The notes: generated by a model from the letters alone, not told the origin. A stretch of DNA of 64,000 nt from Schistosoma haematobium (GCF_000699445.3 NC_067202.1:13049924-13113923); one strand, 5' to 3'; shown: positions 36,597 through 49,944, counted from the stretch's first letter. A program made the numbers and translations.

Positions 36597-39500
36597 ATGG
36601 TACAGGCTTCAGGACGTATATCCCTTTGGTTATCATTGATGATGAGTGAGTTAAATCCTGATGTGATTAATGTTTGTTTTCTATGTTTTGTTTTCCACTG
36701 AAAATTCGAATGCATCCAGTATTCGATTGCATATTGTCAGCAGTAGATTGATAATAACAGTGTTTATACCATTATTAATTGATGATGGCAAATCGACTGT
36801 ATTGACTATTGGGAATATCACGATATTCTTAACTCGATGAGTTTGTCAATGATCATTTTGCGGAAAGACACGTTTGACTACATATCCACTTTTGTGTTTT
36901 ATAAATAACGTGGAGTGCCAATATTATGGTGTTGAGATATTGGTCTCGAAGCGTCATCGGTTATTCGGAGGATTATACGGAATTCATTCAGTTTACAATT
37001 GAGCAACGTTTTCAAGATGGAGATATCACAGACATTTTGTCATGGAAACTGAAGTTAATCAAAACGATTTTACAAAATACACGTTATTTTTGAATGTCGT
37101 TCAAACACGCATGAATGTTTGATGTTTTTCTTCTTCTTTTTCTTCTACTGATCACTTTAGCATTCTTATCATCAAAGACGGTGATTGGGACGTATCAGCC
37201 GGCATACTTGAAGACGAACATGTTTAGAAGTAGGTGTGGTTATTTTTTCGGATGGATGAATGATAATATATTTTGTCTGATATAATAATAATATTCATGT
37301 CAATTTCCTTCGTTTCATTACTAACACTCTCTCCTCCTGACGATGATGTGTGAAATTGCGATAAATCGGCAACAGACAACAGACTGTTTGGTTCAATGAT
37401 ATAATGTAATGATTAAACCACGACATCAAACGATTAAACGAATTGGTAGTTCGACAAACTACTTGAGTGACCCCAACGTTGTACGTATCAACTGGCAGCT
37501 GACTCAAATTCTTAATAACTGTCACTAGTGGACATCAATATTCCCTGTAGACGCACTTGCTGAGTGAGAGCAAGTAAGGTAGTTGCATCAAAACATTTTC
37601 TACAGACTGGTGATCCAAGTTGCCGGACAGACATCAATCCAGTCCACCTAACCATAAGAGTCGGTCACACGTGTGCATCTAAAGTGACGCGTCTGAATGC
37701 TGCTCTTATTCTAGTAGCCTAATGTGAGCTCATCATGCGACTTTATTACGTCTTCTAAACGAAAACAGTTTTGAAGCTTACTCCAAAAATAAGAGGATTT
37801 GAGTGCACTGTCTCAGTTGTATATTTGTTTACGTTAAAACCATAGCTTCCTAAGCACACATTCGAAACCAGACGAATCATGCGACAAATGAATGGTGTTG
37901 ATCATGTGTGGTTGACAATAAGTAACATATTTATAATTGTTTTAAAAGTGAACGCAAATTCTTTGGATACTTTTACAGAAAACCCAAGCACAAATACTTT
38001 GCGTGTAATTCAAGAACAGACGGAATCGCTGTCGTTTGAATGGAAACCGATGAAGCACGATTCGTTTTCATATGTATATTTAAAAAAACCAGCAGGCTTA
38101 TTAGGCAGCACTACAAAATATATTTATGCTGGAGATATTGGAAATTTGCCAACCATTGGGGAACCGTGTAAATCGACAAATTATGAAGCTATCGGTTACT
38201 ATAGTTGGTATAAATTGAAGTACGATTTTTTAACATATAAGATTGAATATGAACGAGGTGAGCTTGTCATTTTATTGCAGTTGTTCAGTATTATATCTTG
38301 TCTCTGTATACATGTATTTTGTACTGAAAGCAGCTAAGAATCTGCTTAGCAGTTTCCACACGTAGTATGCATGTAGGAATATTTTTTTAGAATTCTAATA
38401 GTGAATACAGTGTAATCGATAGTTAAATATTCCATGTGCTCTGGCAAATTCAGATTAGAAATCATAATACATGACAAAAACGTTGTTGGTGGCTGTTTGC
38501 ACTTATTTCGCCTTACATTCTCATCGTCTTTTCTCACAGTTCCGAGGATCGAAAATGTTCGAATACAAAAGCAGTCTGACTCGTCTTCACGTATAACATT
38601 GGGAAGAGAAGAATCACCATGTAAAGTCGACACCACAGTTATGTTTAGAGGAAATTCGAAAAATAAATTGGAGATGTTTATCATGCCACGAAATCAAGTT
38701 GAATATTATATGAACCACACAGAAGTGAAGGAAAGAAGCACAGAAGTGTTCATTCTGTTCAATAGACGTGGAGACCGTTTCTCTTTACCAACAATCGGTA
38801 ATATTTTTTTCATGTCTATCATTATTTGCAAAATATTTCGACATTCAAGGTTTGATGGAGGAGATGATGTGCATATTCGAAAGTTCAGTGCTTACATTTC
38901 ACAGTCACACAATACAAGATAATTATAAAAGTTGCCACATAGTGAGAACATGTATCATGTAGATCTAGGCGAGATGTACAGTTATAAATATTGTGTTTCC
39001 ACATAGACGATAAATTGGTATTATTGTGCGTACCTACAAGTTATGAGCTGACGTTTGTTGAATTATTAAGTTCGGAGTCCACATTGTCTATTTAATCTGA
39101 TAACAACTGAAAACATTAGAAAAATCAATATTGAGAAAATGAGGCCACCATTGGTTTGAACCGATGACACTACAGATTCTTGAAGTGTTGAATATGACGA
39201 AGTGTAATAATCACGATAATTCAATGACAACCATGACATAACACGTACTATGTCTCTGGTAACAGGTACTGAGATGGGCACAAATTGTACTGAATTTTGG
39301 AGCATACTTCCTCTCATTTTGAATATAAAGCAATTATATAAATTTCGATATAACAATTAAAAGACGAAGTTTATCTGAAAAATGTGATGTATTTGCACTT
39401 TACATTTCGAACAATCTGGTCACACGTATACTTGTCAAGTCATTTTTATATGAAAATAAATGAATGTTAATTAAATAAAAGTTCAAGCAAAATGACAAAC

Positions 39501-42500
39501 GGGAAAGAAAGAATAAGAAATTGTCGTGTTATCCTAGGCCATAGAGTGACTTAAAGATTATCAAGGTAAATTCAAGGTTATGACAAATTGTTTTTGTACA
39601 CCTAAAATAGGGTTAATTTTACGAATAGCCAAGGCTTCAATGAACTCAAGAATTCGTCCTTGACAATTTCTATACGACGTTCTTAAAGCTGTGTTAATGT
39701 CCATTTTGTGCCCCTTTTCAACCAGGTTCATTGATAGCGCGCTTTTATTTAATTGACCTTTATTAATTTTCATATAAAAATGACTTGACAAGTATATGTG
39801 TGACCAGAATGTTCGAAATGCTTAGCGCAAATACATCACATTTTTCAGTAAAACTCCATCTTCTCATTGTTCATTTTGAATAGATATAACACGCCTATAT
39901 TTTCAAATAAATAACTAGAGATAAACGGTGATCACATACCTAATTGCCGTCACGATCAGGTAGTTGAATGACGTGAATCTTTGCGAAAGATCACGCGAAT
40001 GATAACCATCGAATCACTAACATCATGCTATCATAGGGCATGGTGTTTGTCTGGTGCAACAAAATGTGACAATGGTAATTTAAAAACAGTAAAATCGTAG
40101 AATCTACAGGACTGAAATTGCAGTTGAAATTCCCAGATTGGTGAGTTGTGTCACTTATCTTTGCTGAGCATAATTTTCTTAACTTGATGTTTCGTTTTCA
40201 AATAATGAGAAAAAGTGTTTGTTTTCAAACTTTTCTCTCTTCTACTGGAATCAAAACGAAAACGTCATGAATGTGAGTTTACCAATTAAACTGTCAAATA
40301 ATGGAAAACATTTCGTTTCTGTAATGCATTTCTAGTAGTAAGATGATCAGAAGTCATTGAATCGACCAATTGACCAATAGTCTAAGTTGCGATGCACTAA
40401 AAATATTTGACGTATCACTGAGTTGTGTGTGCTTGTACGTCATGAGTTCCGATGCTCATCAATATTGTAGATAGATTAGGCGCAAATCATGTGTTTTGCA
40501 TCCACAGTAACGTCAATATACGTTTGCATTGAGGTTTGAGTGGCTAAAGTTGAATTTCGAGTGAAGTGTTCAAATTTAATACTTTAATCTGTGTGATTGA
40601 TAGCAAAATATTTTCATTGGATTTTAGAAAACAAAAGTTAAATGTAAGTTACCAAAGTTGTTACCAATAGCGATGTAAATAGTAGTGAACTGAAAGTTTC
40701 AAAAATTTATACAACATGTTTATCAATTTAAACATAGGAAATTATGTATTCGATGTCATGAATAAATTGGCAAAATACATCAATTTTGATCGACGAAGAG
40801 TTCGTCCAAAAGTGAACTTCATTCATATTCGCAACAAATACCTAACCCTATATAAACGCGATAGATAAGGGAAGAAAATGTGCTATCGGTTTGAGCATTC
40901 AATTTACGACTAACGAAATAATAAGGGTGCCATTTAACAAACAAGAGAAATAACAACCAACATAAAAATAGATCAGTGGACAAGAAAAAACAGAAATGAC
41001 AGAAGGTATTCATAACTAAGAATCGTACACTGCATTACCTAAAGTGAAAAAAAAATTAACAGATTAAAAATTGACTAAGCTTTCAATATGACAAGATCAA
41101 ATACATGACTAAATCACAGTTGTCTTGAGCATGATCGAATTCAACAGCAATGATTAGAGCTATGTCATTGAAAGAATTCATAATATTGTGTTCACTAACT
41201 GAATCACCACACTGAATCATCAATATTTTCACATACTTATAATGCTTGTATTTTGCAGATGAACTAACAGACAAGAAACTGAACAAAGAAGAATCGACAA
41301 CGCAAACGGAATGTAAGATAATCACATAACCAGTAATCTCTTTATCCATCAGTTATTCGTTGTTGTTGTTTGTCTGAAATAGACTCAGTGGAGTGTTTGT
41401 TGCACTTTTGTGAATGTTGTAGTTTGGTTCGTTTTTATTTAGATATATTTCTTCCCATTTCACCGATGTCTGCGTTCCTCTTCCACCACTGATATTATTT
41501 TGTTTTTCACACGTGTCTTTCTGTGATTAGCTTCTGAGTGTTTCCGCACACTGTTCCGTCGTTAAGAAAATATCCTTTACATATACTCCTCCAGTATTCT
41601 GCGAATTGTCGTATTCCATGTGTCATCAATCAAACCATTGTTCAATTTAGGTAGGGACAAATCAGAAATCATTAGACAATATTAAGTTTCTCTTTCACTT
41701 GTAACGTTAACTTCGCTTAATTCATCATCTGCAAACAAGGTGGGTACTTCAAGTGAGTGTGGTACTCACTGACGTGCCGTTAGTTGTGTTTGTTGAAATT
41801 TATCAAATTTTAGTTTTTTCCGTTCTTCGAATCATACGAATCATTTAAGAGGAATGCTACAAACGAAATGTGTCTGCTATAAATCTAGTTAGGTTTCACT
41901 AATGTCAGTTGGAAAAATTTCTAGTAGACGTCCACTGTGTCAAGTGTTCTGATAGCAACCACTGAATTGATTTATTTACATCAATATCAACAATGACAGA
42001 AATCATGCTACAAAACCTCGACGGTATCACCGCTTACATTCTCAATGTGTAATTCAAGAGGAACGGTGTGTTTTCTCATAAACAGTAGGAAGTTATTGAC
42101 ATTTCTTAGCATGACGAAAATTAATGAGAGACCCAACAAACATTGTACTCCGTGATCTAAGTGTGACGATTTGTAAAACTCCTAAATTTCAGTAGTGTCT
42201 CTATTATTCTGCACATCGACAGTAGTGATCCAGGTGACAGTGACATGCATTTCTGTACATGTAGCAGGTGCAGGTTAACGATAACTCAAGTAACAGCTCA
42301 CACACTCACTCGTGTTACAACATTGATTACGTAACTAAATCACAGTTGTCTTGAGCATGATCTAATTCAACAGCAATGATTAGAGCTATGTCATTGAAAG
42401 GATTCATAATATTGTGTTCACTAACTGAATCACCACACTGAATCATCAATATTTTCACATACCTATAATGTTGTATTTTGCAGATGAACTAACAGACAAG

Positions 42501-45015
42501 AAACTGAACAAAGAAGAATCGACAACGCAAACGGAATGTAAGATAATCACATAACCAGTAATCTAACAATCGTAATGTAAATGTGGCTCAATTGTGAACG
42601 GTATCTACACATTCATGAAAACGAAAATATCTAGAAGTATTTCACCGTGACAATAGAAGTGTGATGTAGTGTTGCGTGGAAATTTCATGTGTGAAACTGT
42701 CGTATTAGTAAACATCGACATGTGTAAGCGTATGCATTTACTGTCATCTGAGTTTATGGTTACTATTTACTAAGGCGTAGAAATCAATTCATCATAGTGG
42801 AAACAGTACAGTGAAATCGGAAAATGGGGGAAATTTGAACAAACCTAATAAACAATTTCTATTGGACATGGGTCATCCGATATTACTGTAAAATACACCA
42901 TACTATTCCTGACAAATAATTTATATTCGTAGTGTAGGTTGGATGCATGTGCTGGTGTTATTTGCGCATTCTGAAGTGTGATATCATTTAACGTGGTTTA
43001 TCTTCTCCATCAAAGTTCTATCACGAGTTGACCATTTGTGCATATTCCGTTTGTCGACTCAACTGTTGATAAGCTATTTCGCTTTCTTTGTTTATTCTAT
43101 CAACGTGACAGCTGTGAGTGTGACTGTGATGAACGAGGAGAACACGGCAAATCTCAACACATGTGAGTCTCCCACCATACACGTGTTTCTCAAATGCTCT
43201 CTTTATCAATCAGTTATTGGTTGTTGTTATTCGTCTGAAATAGTCTCAGTGGAGTGTTTGTTGCACTTTTGTGAATGTTGTGGTTTGGCTCGTGTTCATT
43301 TCAATCTATTTGTTTCCGTCTCACCGATGTCTGAGTTTCTCTTCCACCACTGATATTATTTTGTTTTTCACACGTGTCTTTCTGTGATTAGCTCCTGAGT
43401 GTTTCCGCACTCCGTTCCGCTGTTGCAAAAATATCCTTTACATTTGCTTTTCTAGTATTTTGTGAAAAGTTCTATTCTAAGTGTAATCAATCAAAACATT
43501 GTTCGATTTAGGTAGGGACAAATCAGAAATCATTAGACATTGTTAAATTTTTTTTCACTTGTACCGTCAATCTCTTTTAATTCTTCATTTGTCAATAATA
43601 TTTATACTTTGTTAGATTATACTTTTCATTGCGCTTTCATTACGTATATTCTTGTTGTTGTGTTTTTGTTTCTTTTTCTGTTTTTCTATGATATAAGCTT
43701 TTATTCATTGTGTTTTTCGGTGCATTTTGTAGCGGTTTGATTATCTTCTTTCTTGCAATAAATTGTTTTATTCTGTTTGTTGAACTATAAAGTAACGTTT
43801 TTCGCTTACGAGTTTCAATAATTTAGTATTATATCCATAATAACTTTGAGTATCAGTTGTTTGTTTGAATTATATTAGTAAAATCCGTCATATCTTTCTC
43901 GTATTCATGCTGCATTTTTAGCATCAAATGTTCTAAATTCATCATTTTTCGAAGTTATTGGTACTTCAAGTGAGTTTGCTATTCACTGATGTTTCTATGT
44001 TTATGATGTTTCCATTTGGGATTTGTCATATTCTTATACACCATCTGAATGTATTCATGTCACTGAAGTTCGTATATTTTGCTTAAATTTGACAAACAAT
44101 GTCGAGCTCACCAGTTTCGTGTCTGTAGGTTACTCTCGTGATATTGATAGAAGAAATCAGAGAAGTAGTGGATAGGTCTTTATTTAGATATTCACACAGT
44201 CACAGTGGGATTATCTGTTCAGATAAACAAAGCTTCTCAACATTCAATATAAGATATTAGAAAATATAATGCCTATACAAAGTAAGGAAGTGAGGGAATA
44301 TGTGAAATCCTAACCAATCAATGTAAGCTGTTACATGAGTACTCAGTTCACTTTGTGAAGTATAAAATCGTTGTATGAAGTGGTGCCCAATTGAGTCTGA
44401 ACAGTTGATACGATGTAACAATATGAAGCCAATAAGTTCGGACTATTCAAATTTTATGGCTTCTCTTTCCATAACGAACACGGACATAATGTCAATTAAT
44501 TAAATAATGGTAAAAATAATATACGTAGAAACTATGTGGAATGAATCTTTTAAAACACTTATTCCGACCATTATGATTATCCACGTCTCATAACTTGATA
44601 TCTTTTTTTTATGTGTATACTCTCCTTTACAATTTACACTTGTCATAACAACATCTACCCTCAGTTCACTCCCACAGATTTTCAACGCATTTGTACCAAT
44701 CATTGACAGAATAGTATACAGGTTCGGTTTGTTAACGGAATTCAGTAGGTTAAGATTTGTCAATATATATCACACCACGTGCATGCGCCTTGTACTACAA
44801 GTCACAAGGTTGTTTTATTTATATATTTGTTAGTTCAGGTCTTTCTCTCTTCCGTTGTAACTTATGGCTGAATGTTTCATACTTTCTCACATCAGTAAAC
44901 AAGTGCTACTTTTCAATTGTCGCTCTTTTCTCTCTCAGATATCATTATACCAATATTGGTCGTGATAATTCTTGTGGTCTCCATAGGTTTGTTCTTTCTT
45001 ATTAAATTGTTTTAA
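36597..45015 (+). CDS. Predicted type I membrane protein built of phase-1 exons, copy 2 (spliced)
   Basis: Same model as copy 1: exons 36597–36645 (49 nt), 37161–37229 (69), 37979–38257 (279, exon A), 38540–38797 (258, exon B), 41259–41312 and 42484–42537 (54 each), 43112–43162 (51), 43955–43969 (15), 44939–45015 (77). All splice dinucleotides, phases and the open frame are kept, which supports both models. Exon 1 reads MVQASGRISLWLSLMM. Exon A is one codon shorter than in copy 1 and strongly diverged in its second half. Exons 2, B, the 54- and 15-nt micro-exons and the membrane exon are unchanged. Two Penelope-like elements distinguish this copy: one upstream of exon 1 and one in the intron after exon B. 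Confidence 0.6.
37979..38257 (+). CDS. Ectodomain exon A, copy 2 (diverged)
   Basis: Acceptor CTTTTACAG, donor GTGAGC, phase 1 on both sides, 93 codon lengths. The first 33 residues differ from copy 1 at one position (K/E). In the remaining 60 or so, about 25 differ (YLKKPAGLLGSTTKYIYAGD against YLENSAGYFWKTERYIEAGD), and one codon is missing. Only about three to five differences are synonymous. Confidence 0.6.
38540..38797 (+). CDS. Ectodomain exon B, copy 2
   Basis: Identical to 3587–3844, including splice sites and long flanking intron sequence. One Cys, one NHT site. See copy 1. Confidence 0.6.
39326..39870 (-). mobile_element. Short Penelope-like insertion with 12-bp target-site duplication
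   Basis: TCATTTTGAATA flanks it at 39314–39325 and 39871–39882; copy 1 has it once at 4371–4382. The ends are inverted arms of about 100 bp (about 39,360–39,455 against 39,763–39,870). Between them the minus strand encodes only the C-terminal part of a Penelope endonuclease (EALAIRKINPILGVQKQF, then VITLNLP). No reverse transcriptase remains. Confidence 0.85.
44129..44335 (-). repeat. Solo LTR remnant, copy 2
   Basis: Same element as 8645–8851, at the same place in the last intron. See that entry. Confidence 0.55.
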
Positions 45016-48000
45016 CATCAATCGTGTCCTGTATTTGTACCCGTAAATGCAGTGTGCTTATTTCTGATTAACTGTTAATTTTGTATTCATAAATATAGAT
45101 TGTTGTCTTCATATTGGTTTTGATATACAGATAAGACATCGATTTATTCGCTAAGTGAAGTCAATAATGATATTTATGCAAATCAAAAGACTCTTAGGCA
45201 GAGGAAGAGAAACGAGTAATAGTTGAGTAAACAAGTATTCACCACACTCCTTAGGATTTGTTCAGACACTGATGACATTGTTGAGATCAGGAGTTTATGA
45301 ATGGATCATTGAGCGAAAAATTACTGATCACTTTGAAGAGAGATTCTCTTCACAGTCCTATTATTATAAACTGGTTGAGTTTACATGGACTGAGACATTT
45401 AAATTAAATGATCATTGAATAATAACTATTTCCACCCCCAAAGGAACAGAAGTTACATGTTTCCTGTCAAATAATACTGAACATTTAACATAGCAATATT
45501 ATGAATGTGATGTAAAGTATTCTGAATTTTGTGACCGCATTGGAACATAATCGACATAGTTGGTTTAGTGTCGTGAGTACCACAGAAATGACATTTGCCA
45601 AAACTTTAAAATCGGTGATTTGAATTCACAAGTTCATCTGGTTTCTCTTCAAGTTCATGCTATTGGTTAGATGAAATGATACAAGTGGAATAGAGAAAAT
45701 CTTGTTATCGATGGAATCCAGAACTGATTTGCCATCCTATTTAAGGCTTGCCCTTTAGAAGAGTCTGATCCTCGGAACTCACAGTTCCGTATATGGTAGT
45801 CAAGTTAGTGGTTTTCTCGAGTTGACAGATTAGTGGATGATACATTGATGTTGAAAGTGAAGGATGCCACGAAAATACACTCAATCGAAAAGTCGGAAGG
45901 ACAATGACATTATTGCAGAAGATTCCTCTGTTATGCACATTCTATTCCATTGATATAAACTTGTGACAGTGCAGTTGCATTGAGTCTATACGAACCGGAA
46001 GAAAATTGATTTGTGACACCTTTGATCGTGTTGCTTGCACTGACTGGAACTGTGCATTTGTGTTTGTGAATTGAAGCACTCTTACAGAAATAGAAACACC
46101 CTGTTTTATAAAGCAACCAAATATTATCTTTTGAATGCATCTGCATGTGGTTTATATAGAAAATAAAGGATATAATCTATTTGGTGCGCTTGGTATTCTT
46201 CCTTCATCCTTTATCAACTTGTTTGTTTGTGGTAATTTAGATTTGCTAACTGCCTAAACAAATAATGGTTGAATAACTGGGTTGTAATATTTGTCTAGAT
46301 ACGAATGCACATTTGTATTTATAATGAAATATAGAACTGTCATTTACCAAAATCAACTTGTTTAGCTTTCAACTGGGCAATAGCGCGTATCTAATGTACA
46401 TAGGTAGTTATTCTTCAATCCAAACATTAGTTTTGATTCTTCAACTATGAATCACAATGATATTGTTAAATACAGTATTGCAATATATCAATTGGGTTTC
46501 GTATAATATTCTGGTAATTTTTAAAGTTGTACAAAGAGCACGGTGAATCAAATGGGATCTTGACTTTCCCAAACGGATCAGAAGCTTTCTGAAAATCTCA
46601 ACAAGCCAAACATGTATTTCCTTTTGTAGCACTTTGACCGGATTTCGTCCAGATTACATGATAATGCTATCGATAGAAAACGACGTACATTGCGGAAGTC
46701 ACAATATTTCACCACTAAGCAAGTGCTCGTTTGCGAAGTTGAAGGGAAACGGAGAAAGGAAGACCACAGGACACAGTGAGTAGAGAAATTGAAGCAGCCG
46801 TCAAAACGATGAAGAGCAATTACAACGACTGTGGAGGGGTTTCTGGGAGTGAGTTGGATGTTGTTAGGCCGATGCTCAATCACGAGGGGTATTAGGCGTC
46901 AGTTAATAAGTAAACAAGTACCCCACAATATATATCGACTGGATTTTCGTGATTGACTGACTAAAATAAGTGAAATATGAGCATGAGCTTTGAATACGTG
47001 TACTTCGTGCGCTTTTTGTTCCAGTTAGCCTACATTGGAAACGAAAAGCGAGAATACAAGCAGGAGAATGCGTGTAAGTCAACAGGAGTCGATAAAGCAT
47101 TGATCAACATTTATAGCCAGATAGTAACAAGTAACTGACGCATGTTGAGTAGGATAAGCGAGTGGCACGCAATCATAAAATCACTCATGGTCAACCAGCA
47201 CATGATCATCAGGGTCATAATCGTGGCTCGAGAAAAACTGATAAATCTGGAATCTAGAATAATACGTGTAAAGCTAACACGGTAACAGAAATCCAAACGC
47301 CCTCCTGAAATAAGTAAAGCGATGATTTTATGAAGTGCCTCTTCAAAAATAACACCAGAATGGTATGTGGTTAACGTTAAGAATCAGTAACGAACAAATT
47401 CGAACTGTTTGTGATGGGATGCACTGTTGCGTTTGAAGTTAGTCAATAACGAGAAAATGTGTCATACACATAGTAAAAGCACTACATGGATGTCATATAA
47501 GCATGGACAAAAATGAAAATGTAACAACGAGATCATGGGCAAATTAATCGGCCACTTATTATGTAACGCATTATTTAGTCTCACCTTGATATCATAATCA
47601 TAATTCATTTTTACTGGTCACAAGATTTCCAACATGAGTGAGATTTTGATAGGTTGACTGTTAATAGGCAAACGATCCAAGCGATCTTAGATACCGGACA
47701 GAACAACCTAGTCTGCCTAACCATAAAAGTCGGTCGCACGTGTACGTTTGAGGTGACGTGTCTGAATAATGCTCGAATCCTAGTACACTATACAGGGTAG
47801 CCTTGCATAGGGTGCCTATTTAAAATTTTTGAATGACCGTTTCTTCTACTGATCACACTTCATGTTCTCGAAGACGTTTTCAAGCCTATGAGTAAATGAG
47901 AGGCATTTTGTACATCGATTCAGTATATCTAGGTGTCTTTGTATGCACCGTAGATTGAATAACTTCGAAATTATGTGTGTTTATCAGTTTACTTGTCCTT

Positions 48001-48178
48001 GACCATATTTTGATATCTTCAGTTTGACTTTAAAGAAAATCTATTTCAATATGAATATGTATGGTATATTTTACATTATGATCACATATGACACATCTTA
48101 GGCACATATTGTGTTGGAGTGACCTGTACACCAAATTATTTTTCTCACTTTATCTTGTAAAAACTGTCCGTTAAATGC
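45016..48178. other. Downstream flank of gene copy 2, no gene seen
   Basis: Collinear with 9,533–13,388, with moderate divergence after about 45,650. It contains the counterpart of the relic 5' region (47,630–47,870). No convincing coding sequence. Confidence 0.5.
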
Positions 48179-48280
48179 TTGATTTATTTATTAATTTCGA
48201 TAATGCGATGAGAAGACGTAGTTTATCAGAATTATGTGATGTATTTGCGCAATACATTTCGAACAATCTGATCACACACG

Positions 48281-48475
48281 CGCGAAGCCAGTAGGTCCTG
48301 GGTTCGAGCCCCGGGTGGTGCGGGGTCGTGGATGCGCACTGCTGAGGAGTCCCATACTAGGACGAAACGGCCGTCCAGTGCTTCCAGGTTTTCAATGGTG
48401 GTCTAGCTTCAACTGACTCATGAGTTCAATCTGTGAAAATTTCTAAAAAAATCTCCACAAAACACATTCTGATAA
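48281..48475 (+). mobile_element. Smα-type SINE (5' truncated) nested in the Penelope-like element
   Basis: Contains a Pol III B box (GGTTCGAGCCC at 48301–48311), a hammerhead ribozyme core (48336–48381) and the downstream TCCAGGTTTTCAATGGTGGT segment. The tRNA-like 5' part with the A box is missing or unrecognisable. Penelope sequence resumes on both sides. Similarity to the schistosome Smα family is from memory of that family's layout. Confidence 0.75.
48336..48381 (+). ncRNA. Hammerhead ribozyme motif
   Basis: Stem I: GCACTG (48336–48341) pairs perfectly with CAGTGC (48376–48381). Core CTGAGGA at 48342–48348. Stem II: GTCC (48349–48352) with GGAC (48360–48363) and a 7-nt loop. GAAA at 48364–48367. 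Stem III is minimal: the palindrome ACGGCCGT (48367–48374). The predicted cleavage site follows GTC (48373–48375). All invariant core residues are present. Such a short stem III favours dimeric activity, as known for SINE and retrozyme hammerheads. Confidence 0.85.
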
Positions 48476-49503
48476 TAACACATATAATTGTTAAGAACAT
48501 TTATATATGAAAATTAAAAGGTCAACTACACAGGTTAAGGGTAAGTCATAACAAAGGAAAAATATTGAAGTACACAGAAACAAATGTGATTACCACTCTG
48601 GATAGTAAACCAGTACTACCAGGGTAGGTTAAGTGTAAGCACAAATTGTTTTTGAACACATAAAGTGGGTTTCAATTTTCGTATAGCCAAGGCTTCAATA
48701 AACCTTAGTATACGTCCTTGAAGGCTTTTGTACAACACAACAAATTCTGATTTGATATCAACCTTATATATAACATAATTCTGATAAACTACGTCTTCTC
48801 ACTTCATTATCGAAATTTATCAAAGGGACTAATTATTTATTTATTATTTATTTGAACACATAAATATTGGTACAAGAGAGCGCCAATATATATGCCCCAC
48901 ACAAAACAATGAGAATTTAAAGTGAAGGAAAAAGAAAAAAGGTAAGGAGCGTAAAAAGGGAACAATAAAGAAGAGATTGGTGTAAGGTAGTGTAATAATA
49001 ACAACAGTAAAAATGGGGGAACGGAAAGGTACAATCAGAAGAAATCTTTCAGTTAAGGGAGACACAACCACATTTTATGAAGAAAGTAAAAGAAGGTTAA
49101 AGCAGGATCGCCACTGGCTTCTATTCTGAGCCATATCTCATAACGTCTCTAGCCACTGTGTAGCACCGTCTCTCAGACCCCAACCAGGGAGTCGAGAAGT
49201 ACCGACACAATCCAGTCTTTTGCATCTTTCTTTCATACCACGACACCATGTCATATACTGACCACCTCTCCGCTTTTTTCAACTAGTCCCAGAGTCGGAA
49301 GATAATGCACGACGTGGAATTCTCTGGGACGACACTCGTAGAACATGTCCAATCCACCGAATTCGATGTTTCAAAATGGTGACACCAATTGGATTATCGT
49401 CACTGCGCTTGAACACACGACGCCGAACCTCTGCATTACTGACATGGTGTTGCTACTGAATGTCAGCAATTCTTCGGAGACAACGATGATCGAACACAGA
49501 GAG

Positions 49504-49930
49504 TTATCTAACATCCTCAACTCGGAGAGGCCAGGTTTCACAAGCAGAGAGTAGAACTGCTCTCACCGACACTTTGTAGATCCGACCTTTTACAGCCAGA
49601 CTAACATCACGAGGGCACCAAAGGTGGCCCAGATGGGCATAAGTCGCACTGGCTCTCATTATACGTGAATTGGTCTCATCGCTCATGCCACCACCAGCAC
49701 TTATGCAGCTACCCAGATACACGAACTTCTCAACTACTTCTATCTGTTCACCATCCAGGATGAGTACAGGATTAGAATCCTGCCAGTCTTGTAGAAGTAC
49801 TTTGCACTTCGAAGGTGCAAAGCACATACCATACCTACGGACACTGATTGCCAACTGATTAAGTGCGGATTGCATGCCTTGGGCATTATCTCACAGTAAG
49901 ACAATATCATCCGCATACTCAAGGTCGAAA
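49504..49930 (-). pseudogene. LINE reverse transcriptase, motif C to thumb
   Basis: YADDIVLL is followed by a stop, then NAQGMQSALNQLAISVRRYG, FAPSKCKVLLQDWQDS, EKFVYLGSCISAGGG, LWCPRDVSLAVKGRIYK, LLSACETWPLR. The conserved aspartates are present; the stop and the downstream truncation kill it. Confidence 0.75.
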
Positions 49931-49944
49931 AGTCTTGCAGAATT

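Larger units (their letters stand above)
32229..48178. repeat. Large duplication, copy 2
   Basis: Collinear with 1–13,388. Long stretches are identical by eye (for example 37,013–37,690 with 2,059–2,736; 38,520–39,170 with 3,566–4,216; 42,480–45,600 with 6,996–10,115). Other stretches differ by roughly 5–15%. Copy 2 contains two Penelope-like insertions that copy 1 lacks. Confidence 0.85.
48193..48834 (-). mobile_element. Third Penelope-like insertion, with a nested SINE
   Basis: Flanked by ATTTATTTATT at 48182–48192 and 48835–48845 (low-complexity, but 11 bp like the others). Inverted arms of about 45 bp lie at 48193–48240 and 48772–48818 (GAGAAGACGTAGTTTATCAG in one orientation). The minus strand encodes the endonuclease end ALAIRKLKPTLCVQKQFVLT followed by LNLPW at about 48,700–48,620. 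It sits exactly where homology between the two large duplication copies ends and apparently entered the A/T-rich tail of the LINE that follows. Confidence 0.75.

Noticed and set aside
48300..48311. tRNA gene suggested by the B-box sequence
   Set aside because: There is no A box, anticodon arm or acceptor pairing; the hammerhead and downstream sequence mark it as a SINE head.
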